Shown here in pieces: positions 8,053-16,666 of a stretch of DNA of 41,446 bases. Each line of letters begins with the position of its first letter. The stretch's first letter is position 1. The notes under the pieces are model-generated. The model made no database searches and was not told the DNA's origin. It saw nothing but the letters and a program-made list of their open reading frames with translations. Source of the DNA: Lentisphaeria bacterium UBA1724 (GTDB lineage Bacteria; Verrucomicrobiota; Lentisphaeria; Oligosphaerales; Oligosphaeraceae); contig DCIO01000098.1 of assembly GCA_002315885.1 (NCBI GenBank), positions 266-41,711 on the forward strand. The letters run 5' to 3'. A program made the position numbers and the translations under genes.

Positions 8053-9390
8053 TTAGGAAATCAAGCCTTTCAGATAACGCTTCAAAAGGAATGCGCAGAA
8101 ATATGGGAATGTGGTGATTGTATCCGTCTTCCCGATGTTGGCATGGGCAAATTTTATACCGTGTTTGATTGATGGATAGTGTTCGGAGGCAATCAAATTC
8201 CGCAAAGATCTCGACACCGCGTTCCCTGCCTTGACTTCTACAGGCAGAAGCTCATCTGCGGTCCGGACAAAGAAATCCTCCTCAAGTGTTCCGTCCTCAC
8301 GCCGATAATAAAAAAGTTCATAGCCAGATTTGGAAAGTGCCTCGCCCACAAAATTCTCATAGAGCGCACCCTTGTAGATTCCCAAGTTTTTGTTTCTGCG
8401 AAGATCGTCGCTGGCTTCTTCATCCAGCATCGCGAGTAGCAACCCCGTATCGGCGACATACAGTTTATACTTCGTTTCGTCATAATTCCCCGTCAGTGGC
8501 AACTCTGGGAAGTTCAGACAATGGCAGATTGTCACAACTCCCGCATCCCGCAACCATTCTACACAACCGAAATATTCACGGCTTCTTGCTCCCCTCGCAA
8601 TCTGGGAAAATTGATACTTCTTGTTCTCTTTTGCCAACTGAGACGCAATATGGTCAAATACCGCTATAATGCGAGTCTGTTCTATGCCTTCAACGTATTT
8701 CCGAATGTCTCCACGATAATCCGTAAGAAGCTGCTTCTGAATGGAAGGCACACGCTCAAAAGTCTTGTTCTTGACAAAATCCACGAGCACCGCAGGCATC
8801 CCACCCAATAGGATGTAATCCATAAAAAGCGAAGAATATTTTGTCATTTCCAATTGAGAAAATGGCTTGTTCTCCCGCAAATGCTGGAGCATGTCATCGG
8901 CGATGTCTTCCGGATAGCCCATGCCCCAGAGAAATTCCTCAAAGTCAAAAGAACGCATCTCATAATCCGTTTTATACCCCACACTGTGCGATGCAATTTG
9001 TTTATAGTGAAGCCCAAGCAGAGAACCACTGCATATTACGTCATAACGGCCATCTTGCTTGAAAAACTTCAGAGTGGTCGCTATATCGGGGAAAGTCTGT
9101 ATCTCGTCAAAAAAAATGAGCGTCTTCCCTGGAACAAACCGAAAACTCGGATTGATGCGAGAAATTAACTTGACCACACTCTCTACCTTATACCCTTCCT
9201 CAAGGATGGATTTATACTGAGGCTCCTCAATAAAGTTCAATTCCACAATATGAGGATATTGTAATTTGGCAAAATGACGAATCGCCTCGGTCTTCCCTAC
9301 CTGCCGGGCGCCACTCACAATCAAAGGAAGATGATCAACATCTTTATGCCAATTCACCAGATACTCATCTATTTTTCGCTTTAAGTACAT
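8053..9390 (-). CDS. AAA_14 / DUF4143 family ATPase (COG1373)
   Basis: A 445-residue P-loop ATPase of the widespread prokaryotic AAA_14-DUF4143 architecture. The Walker A motif GARQVGKT is at residues 27-34 and Walker B LIFFDEIQ at 91-98, followed by SGSLLG. The C-terminal half has the DUF4143 pattern (KLYVADTGLL, LYENFVGEAL, YYRREDGTLEEDFFV, LLPVEVKAG), including a nuclease-like D/E-x-x-VK segment. The family's function is not settled; members are often found in mobile or variable regions. The gene is AT-rich with A/T third positions, unlike its GC-rich neighbours, so recent transfer is likely. It is alone on its strand and converges with the glycosidase gene. Directly upstream is a tandem repeat rich in TCTAGA. 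Its start ATG at 9390 follows AGGAGGATATGAGTC, a good ribosome site. Confidence 0.9.
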   Translation of the reverse strand: MYLKRKIDEYLVNWHKDVDHLPLIVSGARQVGKTEAIRHFAKLQYPHIVELNFIEEPQYKSILEEGYKVESVVKLISRINPSFRFVPGKTLIFFDEIQTFPDIATTLKFFKQDGRYDVICSGSLLGLHYKQIASHSVGYKTDYEMRSFDFEEFLWGMGYPEDIADDMLQHLRENKPFSQLEMTKYSSLFMDYILLGGMPAVLVDFVKNKTFERVPSIQKQLLTDYRGDIRKYVEGIEQTRIIAVFDHIASQLAKENKKYQFSQIARGARSREYFGCVEWLRDAGVVTICHCLNFPELPLTGNYDETKYKLYVADTGLLLAMLDEEASDDLRRNKNLGIYKGALYENFVGEALSKSGYELFYYRREDGTLEEDFFVRTADELLPVEVKAGNAVSRSLRNLIASEHYPSIKHGIKFAHANIGKTDTITTFPYFCAFLLKRYLKGLIS

Positions 9391-9460
9391 GACTCATATC
9401 CTCCTTTTATTTTCAATCCCCAAATTAATATATCGAATAAAATTATTTTTTTACCTGTAT

Positions 9461-9580
9461 ATCACAAATTTCTAGAGTTTCTAGACCGTTTTGTCACAAA
9501 ATTCTAGACTTTTCAGACTGTTTCATCACAAAATTCTAGACTTTTTCAGACTGTTTCATCACAAAATTCTAGAGTTTTAA
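9461..9580. repeat. 32-33 bp tandem repeat, each unit with TCTAGA
   Basis: About 3.7 units start at 9461, 9493, 9525 and 9558, each beginning (A/G)TCACAAA and carrying the palindrome TCTAGA. Five TCTAGA sites occur in just over 100 bases (9471, 9480, 9503, 9535, 9568). The 230-base gap 9391-9620 holds nothing else I can identify, apart from an A/T-rich stretch at 9421-9460 that probably contains the AAA_14 promoter. No spacers of unique sequence exist, so it is not CRISPR. Direct repeats of a palindrome before a gene could be operator sites. Confidence 0.8.
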
Positions 9581-9620
9581 GCCAAATAAGCGTGCCAGTG
9601 TGTAAAGCAAACCGCATAGC

Positions 9621-11390
9621 CTATTTCATCCAGGCGAATACGGAGCGTCGATAGAATGCGTGTGCTCTGGAGAGGCCGATTTTTTCGAGATATTGATCCA
9701 GATTGGTCTTAGGTCCTGCCAGTGGTCGTTCCTGGTCATTGGCCTCCAATGGGTGTTGTTCGCAGAGTGAGAAGTGGGAGCTCTTCTCCACAGGCAGATA
9801 CTCTACCCATTCCACGGGGACATCGTGGTAATTTCCATCGCCGCCCCATTTGGTGACGTATGTGATTCGTCGTTCTCCGCGGAAGCCATGTGCTGTGACG
9901 CGGATTTCGCTGGCGTTGTTTGTGCGATTCACCCTTTCGGTTTTGAGGATATTTCTGGTGATGGATGCGGGGTGCTTGAAGCGGTCTTCGCCCAGGTAAT
10001 TCGCCAGGCTTTCGTGTTCCCAGAAGCTGGATTCCTCACCTGGCGTGTATCCGTAGATTGTCTTTGCGGTGCGGGTCTGCTGATAGAGCGGCACGCAGAG
10101 GAGAGGCGCCATGGAGAAGTAGACCTGCTTGAAATACTCCGCGTTGTGTGCGACGAAGAACTCCCGCGCCGCAGCCAAATCGTAGTTAAAGTAGATTGCG
10201 GGATCGGTGGTCAGCGCGAAATTCCGCAGGTGTTCTGGCAGAACCAGGTTAATCTTATGGTCTTTGACAAAACGGAAGTCGTCGCCGTAGCCCACCTTGG
10301 TATCCTTCAGCAACGAGACCATCTGCTGCATAGCCAGGGGCGTGTAGAGTAGACGGAACTGGACCTCGTGATCGCGGTCCGTAGCGTGGAAGAGCACCTC
10401 GAAATCGTGGTTGCTCATCAGGGTATAGTCTGAGTCGTCATCCAGATTTTCGGAGAATTTCTTGAGTTTCTTCAGCTCGTGGTTCTTGCGCATTCGGTCA
10501 AACCACCCGTCGCCGTCATCGGAGAGTGCCGATGGAGAGCGTGAGAAGCTCAAATCCGGCGCGGCGTCATTGCCGTAGAGGAGGAATTTTTCGATGGCGT
10601 ATGTGGGAATTGGCGCATCAACAGAAGCCACCAGGACTTCAGTGCGTGTAACGACGCGGGTATGTCCCTCGTCATCCTCCTCGGTTTCCCGCCAGGAGAT
10701 AGTCATGGTACCGGTATAGGTCTTGGAGCCCCAATCCTGCGCCAGGACTTCTCCAAAAGCGAAGGGATTCCCCTGGATATCGCCACTTTGGGAGAAGAGC
10801 ACGGACCGCTCATCCGTGTTATATCCTCGTCCCCAGCCGAAATGGTCCTCCAATTCCGCCAGGCGCCCCTGCGTAAAATAGGGATCGAAATTCAGAATGG
10901 GGCAGACTTTCCGGATAAGTCGCGCGGTAATATCCCAATCATAGCGGGAATTCAAGGGGGCCATCTGCGCCCAGGCGGCGGCTTTCTCTGCCTCCAGGGA
11001 CTTGAGGACCTCCGCCTCCAGATTCTTCGCATGCTTCCGCGCGGGAACTACCCACACAAAGAGCACAACCAACGCCAAGATTGTGCCGGCAAGGCCATAG
11101 ACAATCCACTGCGTCTCCCCTTCCTGGCTCCCCGCGTATGCGGCTATCCCGCCCGCTATTGCGCCCACAACCAGCAGGAAAATCACGAAAGAAAGGCAGC
11201 CCTTCTTGTCCTGGACTTTCGATAGCGCCTTCTCCAGACGCCTGATTTCCCGGACATGGCGGGCGTTCTCTGCCTCATCCACCCCCGAGGCGTCCAGCAG
11301 CCGTTGGAATTCATCCTTCGCGGCTTGCAGGAACTCCTCCTTGAAGTGGTCTCGGTAGCTCTCGAGTGGATTGTCAATTTCCTCGAGCAC
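9621..11390 (-). CDS. Membrane protein, DUF3137-like, paired with LemA
   Basis: 589 residues. An N-terminal charged helical region (1-65) precedes two transmembrane helices (about 66-85 and 94-112, LSFVIFLLVVGAIAGGIAAY and a second). A long soluble part follows, with SNHDFEVLFHATDRDHEVQFRLLYTPLAMQQMV, which resembles the F-v-f-s-d/R-LLTP core of DUF3137 proteins. That assignment is a pattern match made by eye. The gene starts 21 bases after the LemA stop, so the two are almost certainly one operon. LemA with a DUF3137-type partner is a recurrent bacterial pairing of unknown role. Codon use is GC-rich like the core genome, so it is not obviously imported despite sitting beside AT-rich genes. 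The start ATG at 11390 is the first Met of a helical N-terminus. Confidence 0.75.
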   Translation of the reverse strand: MLEEIDNPLESYRDHFKEEFLQAAKDEFQRLLDASGVDEAENARHVREIRRLEKALSKVQDKKGCLSFVIFLLVVGAIAGGIAAYAGSQEGETQWIVYGLAGTILALVVLFVWVVPARKHAKNLEAEVLKSLEAEKAAAWAQMAPLNSRYDWDITARLIRKVCPILNFDPYFTQGRLAELEDHFGWGRGYNTDERSVLFSQSGDIQGNPFAFGEVLAQDWGSKTYTGTMTISWRETEEDDEGHTRVVTRTEVLVASVDAPIPTYAIEKFLLYGNDAAPDLSFSRSPSALSDDGDGWFDRMRKNHELKKLKKFSENLDDDSDYTLMSNHDFEVLFHATDRDHEVQFRLLYTPLAMQQMVSLLKDTKVGYGDDFRFVKDHKINLVLPEHLRNFALTTDPAIYFNYDLAAAREFFVAHNAEYFKQVYFSMAPLLCVPLYQQTRTAKTIYGYTPGEESSFWEHESLANYLGEDRFKHPASITRNILKTERVNRTNNASEIRVTAHGFRGERRITYVTKWGGDGNYHDVPVEWVEYLPVEKSSHFSLCEQHPLEANDQERPLAGPKTNLDQYLEKIGLSRAHAFYRRSVFAWMK

Positions 11391-11411
11391 GGCAGTAGTC
11401 GGTCAATAACT

Positions 11412-12077
11412 TTAGAAGAACTTCTGTCGGGCCTGGGCCTTGATTTCCGCGCTGGCGGTGAAGGGGATGCGGGTGGTATAGCCCGCACGCGCCGCCACAA
11501 TCTGCTTGGTAGGCCACTCAAAGACGGAGGTATTCCACTGAGTGACGGTGTCGTTGTAGAGTGCGCGAGCGGCGGTGATTTCCTTCTGGAGGTAGCTATT
11601 CTGCTGCATGGCATCCGCAAGAGAGGCATGTGCCTTCAGTTCGGGATATGCCTCCACCTGGGGGAAGATACGCCCGAAGGACTGATCCAAGCTCTGGGAG
11701 AGCTCGTTACGGGCGGAATCGCTGAGATTCACACCACCGCGATAGGCCGCCACGCTCTTCATCACATCCTTGTCCAGGTCAATTGCCTTGTTCACGATGC
11801 CCACCACATTCTGGAGGATAACGACGCGCTGTTCCAGATAGTTGTCAATCTGTGAGGCATCCGCCTGGAGTTTCTGCTGGAGTTTCTGGAAGTAGTTCTT
11901 GGCGCCAATCTTCATGAAAAGGAAGATCAGCCCAGGAAGAATGCCGCAGACCCACAGCATGATTTCGAAGAGCAAGGAGCCGAAGCCCACTTTGACGGGA
12001 ATCTGCTTTTCAATCACATTGATGTCACGCCCCGCGCCATTCACGGGACCAGTCAATTCGTCCAATTCATTCGCCAT
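11412..12077 (-). CDS. lemA: LemA family protein
   Basis: 221 residues. One transmembrane helix at about 36-56 (FEIMLWVCGILPGLIFLFM) is followed by the conserved LemA helical bundle: IDNYLEQRVVILQNVVGIVNKAI, SLDQSFGRIFPQVEAYPELKA and LYNDTVTQWNTSVFEWPT. The YPELKA and (A)R-x-YND segments are family hallmarks. LemA proteins are membrane-anchored; their role is poorly defined, with the name coming from a two-component link in Pseudomonas and the Listeria antigen. This copy has an N-terminal extension of about 30 residues before the helix, longer than usual. It heads an operon with the DUF3137-like membrane gene 21 bases downstream. Confidence 0.92.
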   Translation of the reverse strand: MANELDELTGPVNGAGRDINVIEKQIPVKVGFGSLLFEIMLWVCGILPGLIFLFMKIGAKNYFQKLQQKLQADASQIDNYLEQRVVILQNVVGIVNKAIDLDKDVMKSVAAYRGGVNLSDSARNELSQSLDQSFGRIFPQVEAYPELKAHASLADAMQQNSYLQKEITAARALYNDTVTQWNTSVFEWPTKQIVAARAGYTTRIPFTASAEIKAQARQKFF

Positions 12078-12190
12078 GATTCTTTTCTCCTAGGTGTAAA
12101 GACTACTTTTTATCAAACAAAAAGCGACATGGAATAATTTATAGCATTCTCAGGAAAGTGCTTTCATTGTGGATATTTTGTCCGGCAATT

Positions 12191-13996
12191 TCAGCGTCCT
12201 GCCTTAAACCATTCTTTGACAGGCAGGTCTGTTCCCAGTCCACGCATGTAGTTATATACCGCGGTGGAGAGGATTCTTCCGATGCGGTCCCAATCTGGTG
12301 CCGAGGGTTCCACAAAGTGGCATTCGTTCACGCAGAAACGCGGGGCGGAGGTCTTCTGTGGGGGCACCTGTATGCCATACTTTTCGGGATTGGCCATCAT
12401 TGGGCTATGCACCGTCAAGGCAAAGCGATGCCAGAATGCGGAGACCAGCCATCCTTCCGCAAAGCACTCGCGGACCACATTCAAGGCGCTCTTCACCTCG
12501 GTTTCGGTCTCCGTGGGGAAACCGTACATCAAATACGCATGGACCATGATACCCGCCTCGGCGAAGCCCTTCAGCACTGCCTTGGCAGAAGCAACCGTGA
12601 TGCCCTTGTTCATCAGTGTCAGCAGGCGGTCCTGGGCGCATTCCAAACCACCCGTCACCGCAATGCACCCCGCCCTGGCCATCAGTTCCGCCAGACCGTC
12701 TTTCAGGAATTCCTTCTCAAAACGGATATTCCCCCACCAGACCACCGACAGATTCCGGCGAAGGATTTCCTCGGACATAGCACGCAATAGCGCGGGGGGA
12801 ATCGCCTCATCCACAAAATGGAAATTCCGCCGGCCCGTCTCGCGAATCAGCGTCTCCATTCCGTCCACAATCTCCGATGCCTTCGCCGCGCGATAGCAGT
12901 GAATGTAATCCAGGGACACATCACAGAACGCGCAACGATGCCAGTAGCATCCGTGGGCCAGCTGCATCTTCAGCCAAACACCATTCGTCCACATACTGCC
13001 CATGGGATTTGGCGTCTCCATGATGGAGAGATACTTGTCCAGATCCACGCCGCTGTAATCGGGCATCAGCAATGCGGGTTCCAGCTCCGTGGAGTCAATG
13101 CTCCGCACGAGTCCCGAAGGCACCCCTCCACGCAAAATCGCCTCCAGTTTCAGGCATCCGTCATCAAAAGAGATGTAGTCGAAATAGTCGAAGATACGCG
13201 TGTCTTCCACCTCACGCATCTCCGAATTCACGAAACCGCCGCCCAGGATTAGCTTCGTCTGCGGCGATACACGACGGACCGTCTCCGCGATGCGGAACGC
13301 CTCCAGGAGCGTCCCCGGGAAAGGCACCGAGATTCCCACATACTTCGGGGAGGTCTCCTGCAAAGCCGCAATCGTCAGATTTTCGACAATTTCATCGATG
13401 AAGGTCTTTCGCTTCAAGCGCTCCTGCAAGGGTTCCATGGTAGGCAGAGAAACACACAGCCCCTCCGCATACCGTCCAAAAGAAAATTCCTCGTCCAGGG
13501 ACGCCGCGATGAACGCCGCCAAGTCGTCCATATAGAGTGACGCCATATAGCGCGCCTGTTCGGTCCGCCCCGCGAATCCGAAGCATTCACCCAGGAATTC
13601 CTCTGCGCTATCCTCGCCATTGGGATCCAAATCACGGAAGAAGGGCCCCTCGGGCAGAAAATCCCCACGGACAATCCGCCAGGCCAACTCGGGATTCGCT
13701 CCCTGCAAGAACGACACCACCTGCGAAATCGTGGAGAGGTACTCCTCACCGTGCTCCACAAAAAATGCCAACGATTCGTCTTGGGAGGCCTTCGCTTTCT
13801 TCTTCGCGGTCGCCACCGCCCGCTTGACTACCTCAGGCGTAAATACCGCCAGCGCGGTCTCCAGGGAAAAATCCCGCTGAGCCACAGTGAAGCCCCGCCC
13901 CCGCAGATGACGCGCCAGCATCGGTACCGCGGGATACGGCGTATTCAACTGCAAAAACGGCGGTGTAATCAGAAGAAGATCCATACTGTCATACAT
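12191..13996 (-). CDS. Radical SAM protein with variant CX4CX2C motif (B12-binding-type, COG1032-like)
   Basis: 601 residues. The N-terminus (MDLLLITPPFLQLNTPYPAVP) and the KYVGISVPFP / KLILGGGFVN segments match the cobalamin-binding-like domain that precedes the radical SAM barrel in COG1032 proteins. The [4Fe-4S] motif reads CYWHRCAFC at 12923-12949, which is CX4CX2C rather than CX3CX2C; I checked it codon by codon. Later barrel signatures are ITGGLE-like VTGGLECAQDRLL, MNKGIT and AYLMYGFPTET. No DxHxxG B12 motif is evident, so cobalamin use is uncertain. It begins 13 bases after the methyltransferase stop but is GC-rich, unlike that gene. The start at 13996 is favoured by AGGGGG four bases upstream; an ATG at 14017 would overlap the methyltransferase gene. 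The substrate is unknown. Confidence 0.85.
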   Translation of the reverse strand: MYDSMDLLLITPPFLQLNTPYPAVPMLARHLRGRGFTVAQRDFSLETALAVFTPEVVKRAVATAKKKAKASQDESLAFFVEHGEEYLSTISQVVSFLQGANPELAWRIVRGDFLPEGPFFRDLDPNGEDSAEEFLGECFGFAGRTEQARYMASLYMDDLAAFIAASLDEEFSFGRYAEGLCVSLPTMEPLQERLKRKTFIDEIVENLTIAALQETSPKYVGISVPFPGTLLEAFRIAETVRRVSPQTKLILGGGFVNSEMREVEDTRIFDYFDYISFDDGCLKLEAILRGGVPSGLVRSIDSTELEPALLMPDYSGVDLDKYLSIMETPNPMGSMWTNGVWLKMQLAHGCYWHRCAFCDVSLDYIHCYRAAKASEIVDGMETLIRETGRRNFHFVDEAIPPALLRAMSEEILRRNLSVVWWGNIRFEKEFLKDGLAELMARAGCIAVTGGLECAQDRLLTLMNKGITVASAKAVLKGFAEAGIMVHAYLMYGFPTETETEVKSALNVVRECFAEGWLVSAFWHRFALTVHSPMMANPEKYGIQVPPQKTSAPRFCVNECHFVEPSAPDWDRIGRILSTAVYNYMRGLGTDLPVKEWFKAGR

Positions 13997-14000
13997 ACTT

Positions 14001-14006
14001 CCCCCT
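14001..14006 (-). promoter_or_regulatory. Ribosome site for the radical SAM gene
   Basis: Read on the minus strand, AGGGGG sits four bases before the ATG at 13996. It lies in the 13-base gap after the methyltransferase stop and decides the start against 14017 and 13984. Confidence 0.6.
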
Positions 14007-14009
14007 AGA

Positions 14010-15536
14010 TTAAGCAACCAGTGTTTCGAAAATCTGATTCAGCGACACTCTTATGTCCTCTCCATGCCTGAGACGCGACATAAGAGCTTTGACTGTTTCT
14101 ACGGGAATATTATCCAAAAAGGCTTCCGACGGTACAAATGCCTTATTCAAGTCATTCGGTTCGTATTTGTCGAGTTGATTTCCGTATTTGCGAGAGGAAC
14201 AAGCTAGAATCTTATGTCCGACATCGGAAAAAAGGAAAAGAAAAAGACTGTCTATCCTATGCTGGCAAGATGGTTTTGGATAGAAGCAATGAAAAGGCGT
14301 TAACGAGTTTACAGATGAATAATTCCGTATCACTTTATAGCCATCCCGAGAAAAGACATTAAGCATAATTGGCGCAGCAGAACGGCTTTCCATCTTATAC
14401 CACGGCGTCCTATTACGCGTGATATACCTCTTGTCATAACCCTGCTGACTCCCATACGCGATATATGAGAGTGCTTGGACAGAAGGGGACGAACAGACAT
14501 TAAACAGGAAAACAGGCGCATCAATCTTTGCCAGTTCCTCAAAATCCTCTGTCGAAAAAACAGGTTTTGTGATTTGTGCACTCTTTGTAACGCAACCAGA
14601 ACACTCTGTCAATCCCAAACGCAGTTTATCTATTTCACTTTTCCTCAACACAAAGAATTCATTGGCCCCCGTAGCTATTCCACGGGAAAAATGTCCATAA
14701 GTAGAAAGAGGAACCAAGTACTCCTTCTTCATCTTAACCAGACAGGAATCCGCATTGAAGAAACTGCCCCATTTTTCCTCAACATTTAGTGAGCTACGTT
14801 CCTTGAAAGATATTGGTTCCTGTTCTAGTATGTCATCTAATTCATCCAACCCCCCTACGGAGAAAAATGATACTCCTTCATATGTTGTTGAGGCATCGTA
14901 TAGAATAATACACAGAGATGTCGTCGCGTCTGGGAAAGCCTCCTGTTCACATCCTATTTCGATAATCGCTCTTAAATGCCCATCCTTCACCAGGCATTCC
15001 TTGACGATTGTCCCATAACCAGCATTTAGGAACTCTGATGGCATGATATATGCCAAACGCCCAGTATCCGTCAACTCAAAAATGGACTTCAATAGAAATG
15101 CAGAAGCAATATTCGTATATCCAGACAGAGTAATCCCATATGTTTTCTTGAAATAATCCTGTACAATGCCTCTTTTATCAAATTTCTGAAATTTCAGATA
15201 TGGAGGATTGCAAATGATTCCGTCATGTTTTTCTCCGAACCGCAGTAGATAGTTATCATTTACGATATGACATTTTTGACTGTTCGGAATATGCTCAAGA
15301 AAGAACTTGTAGATGATTTCATCAACTTCTACTCCCTGCATAGCGATACGGGGAGGCGCGTCCTCAAAGAAAGCCCCCAGACCAGCGGCTGGATCAAATA
15401 ACGAAGAAATCCCCTTGCCAGCCAAAATCCAATTTCTCATGAATCTGACAATAGCAGGAGGGGTAAAAAATTGGGCATACTCCCGCCGATGCTGCGTTTC
15501 AACAGAGGCCAAATATTGCTTTTCTTCCGTCTTCAT
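14010..15536 (-). CDS. Type II DNA adenine-N6 methyltransferase of an R-M pair
   Basis: 508 residues. Motif X-like QFFTPPAIVRFM (22-33), SAM-binding FDPAAGLGAFFE (47-58) and catalytic NPPY (110-113) occur in the gamma-class order (X, I, IV), typical of TaqI-like adenine methyltransferases. A C-terminal target-recognition half follows. The start overlaps the endonuclease stop by four bases (ATGA), so the two are translated together. In size and arrangement the pair resembles AccI (methylase about 540, endonuclease about 366 residues as I remember), whose site is GTMKAC; this site assignment is a hypothesis. The gene is AT-rich, clearly unlike the flanking core genes, consistent with horizontal acquisition. 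Confidence 0.9.
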   Translation of the reverse strand: MKTEEKQYLASVETQHRREYAQFFTPPAIVRFMRNWILAGKGISSLFDPAAGLGAFFEDAPPRIAMQGVEVDEIIYKFFLEHIPNSQKCHIVNDNYLLRFGEKHDGIICNPPYLKFQKFDKRGIVQDYFKKTYGITLSGYTNIASAFLLKSIFELTDTGRLAYIMPSEFLNAGYGTIVKECLVKDGHLRAIIEIGCEQEAFPDATTSLCIILYDASTTYEGVSFFSVGGLDELDDILEQEPISFKERSSLNVEEKWGSFFNADSCLVKMKKEYLVPLSTYGHFSRGIATGANEFFVLRKSEIDKLRLGLTECSGCVTKSAQITKPVFSTEDFEELAKIDAPVFLFNVCSSPSVQALSYIAYGSQQGYDKRYITRNRTPWYKMESRSAAPIMLNVFSRDGYKVIRNYSSVNSLTPFHCFYPKPSCQHRIDSLFLFLFSDVGHKILACSSRKYGNQLDKYEPNDLNKAFVPSEAFLDNIPVETVKALMSRLRHGEDIRVSLNQIFETLVA

Positions 15537-16594
15537 TTCAGAATTTCATCAAAAGCAGTCAAATTTAAGACACCATGTCCACCTGAAAATTTCACATAGA
15601 ACACTAGTCTTCCTTTGCTTAATTCTTTATAAAACGACTTCAATTCGGGCATGGATATTTCCGAGAATACCTGTTTTCCCCTGTTGACATTGATTTTTAT
15701 GGTTTGTTTACCCTGGTTCTTGACATCTCTTTCCAGAGAGAAATCCATACCGCTCAGGGAAGAATCGCTACTAATGCGGAGTATATCCTCGAAAGAAATG
15801 ATATAGGCTGAATCAAAGAAAACCTGAAGATAGTAATGCGGCACACCAAACCTCTGGATCCAGCGATTGACAAGCGCGATATCCTCCAGTTTAGGTGTAA
15901 TACTCAGAAAATCCCGTTTATGGAGGAGTGACAATTTCTCTTTTAATTTTTTAAGAAGATCAGTTAGTTTTTGCAAGTCCTCTGAAGCACTCCATGAGAT
16001 ACAGCGAAAGCTCAATGTGTGTAAATTACTTTCATTAACGGAAGCAAGATTGCGATAAAGTGTCTCGTTTTTTTGCTTTAGCAAAACGCCGTATGGTTCC
16101 GAAAGAATGACCTGAATAATCGCCAGACAATCCTGGGCAGTCCTTTCTACCTTTTCTTGCATTGTCTGCGTATATTTTAGGTTCAAGAAACTACTCGAAC
16201 GGACCTCAATAGCGGCGACGGCTTTTCTAACAAAATTGTCGTCTAAAAAATCTATTTTCATTCCATCGGGAATATCTTCTTTCCGGAAGATTAGAATATC
16301 CGGACGCTTCCCAATGGTATTTAGCTCCTTCTGGTACTCCGCATAGTATTCGTCAAATCCATCATCGCCCGCAGAAAGTGATTCATCGCGGCCATAATGC
16401 ACCGCGAAATAATCTGCATACGACTTATTGAAGGCCGTAAGGACCAAATTTTCTGCCCAGTCACCCTGTTCTTTATTGATAAGAAAAGCTGATGACACGG
16501 CTGCTGGCGTATGTCCCGCAACCTGGACACTCGTATTGATTCCCAGCGGATGCTCAGAAATCAATTTTGCTATGTTTGTAGAATATTCGTTCAT
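15533..16594 (-). CDS. Type II restriction endonuclease, AccI-like candidate
   Basis: 353 residues, immediately upstream of and overlapping the methyltransferase gene by four bases. A PD-(D/E)xK-like core can be read: Glu48 in QGDWAENLV, Pro98-Asp99 in KRPDILIF, and Glu130-Val-Arg132 in AAIEVRSSSF. The usual Lys is Arg or is supplied elsewhere. Length and partner suggest the AccI endonuclease family, judged by pattern and gene order, not by alignment. If the enzyme cuts DNA, having the endonuclease gene first in the operon requires control of its expression relative to the methylase. The gene is strongly AT-rich. No separate controller (C) protein gene is present; a palindrome and direct repeats lie just upstream. 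No clear ribosome site precedes the ATG at 16594. Confidence 0.75.
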   Translation of the reverse strand: MNEYSTNIAKLISEHPLGINTSVQVAGHTPAAVSSAFLINKEQGDWAENLVLTAFNKSYADYFAVHYGRDESLSAGDDGFDEYYAEYQKELNTIGKRPDILIFRKEDIPDGMKIDFLDDNFVRKAVAAIEVRSSSFLNLKYTQTMQEKVERTAQDCLAIIQVILSEPYGVLLKQKNETLYRNLASVNESNLHTLSFRCISWSASEDLQKLTDLLKKLKEKLSLLHKRDFLSITPKLEDIALVNRWIQRFGVPHYYLQVFFDSAYIISFEDILRISSDSSLSGMDFSLERDVKNQGKQTIKINVNRGKQVFSEISMPELKSFYKELSKGRLVFYVKFSGGHGVLNLTAFDEILK

Positions 16595-16621
16595 TTCTTT
16601 CTATTTTTAATTTTATGGTTC

Positions 16622-16664
16622 TTACACAAATATAACCACATTTTACACAAATACAAATTTGTAT
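16622..16664 (-). promoter_or_regulatory. Palindrome and direct repeats upstream of the R-M operon
   Basis: The 72-base AT-rich gap before the endonuclease gene holds a perfect 14-bp palindrome, ATACAAATTTGTAT (16651-16664), and two copies of TTACACAAATA (16622-16632 and 16643-16653) spaced 21 bases, two helical turns, apart. This is the layout of an operator or promoter-control region. The regulator is unknown; self-control by the methyltransferase or endonuclease is possible. Confidence 0.5.
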
Positions 16665-16666
16665 AT

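Noticed and set aside
12191..13996. Link between the radical SAM gene and the small GPSGPM-repeat protein as a peptide-modification system.
   Set aside because: The genes are about 24 kb apart in unrelated operons, and the radical SAM protein lacks a SPASM or RRE-like region; no evidence connects them.
8053..16594. The 8-16.6 kb block as a single defence island or prophage.
   Set aside because: Only the AAA_14 gene and R-M pair are AT-rich; LemA, its partner and the radical SAM gene match the core genome, and no integrase, att site or phage gene is present.
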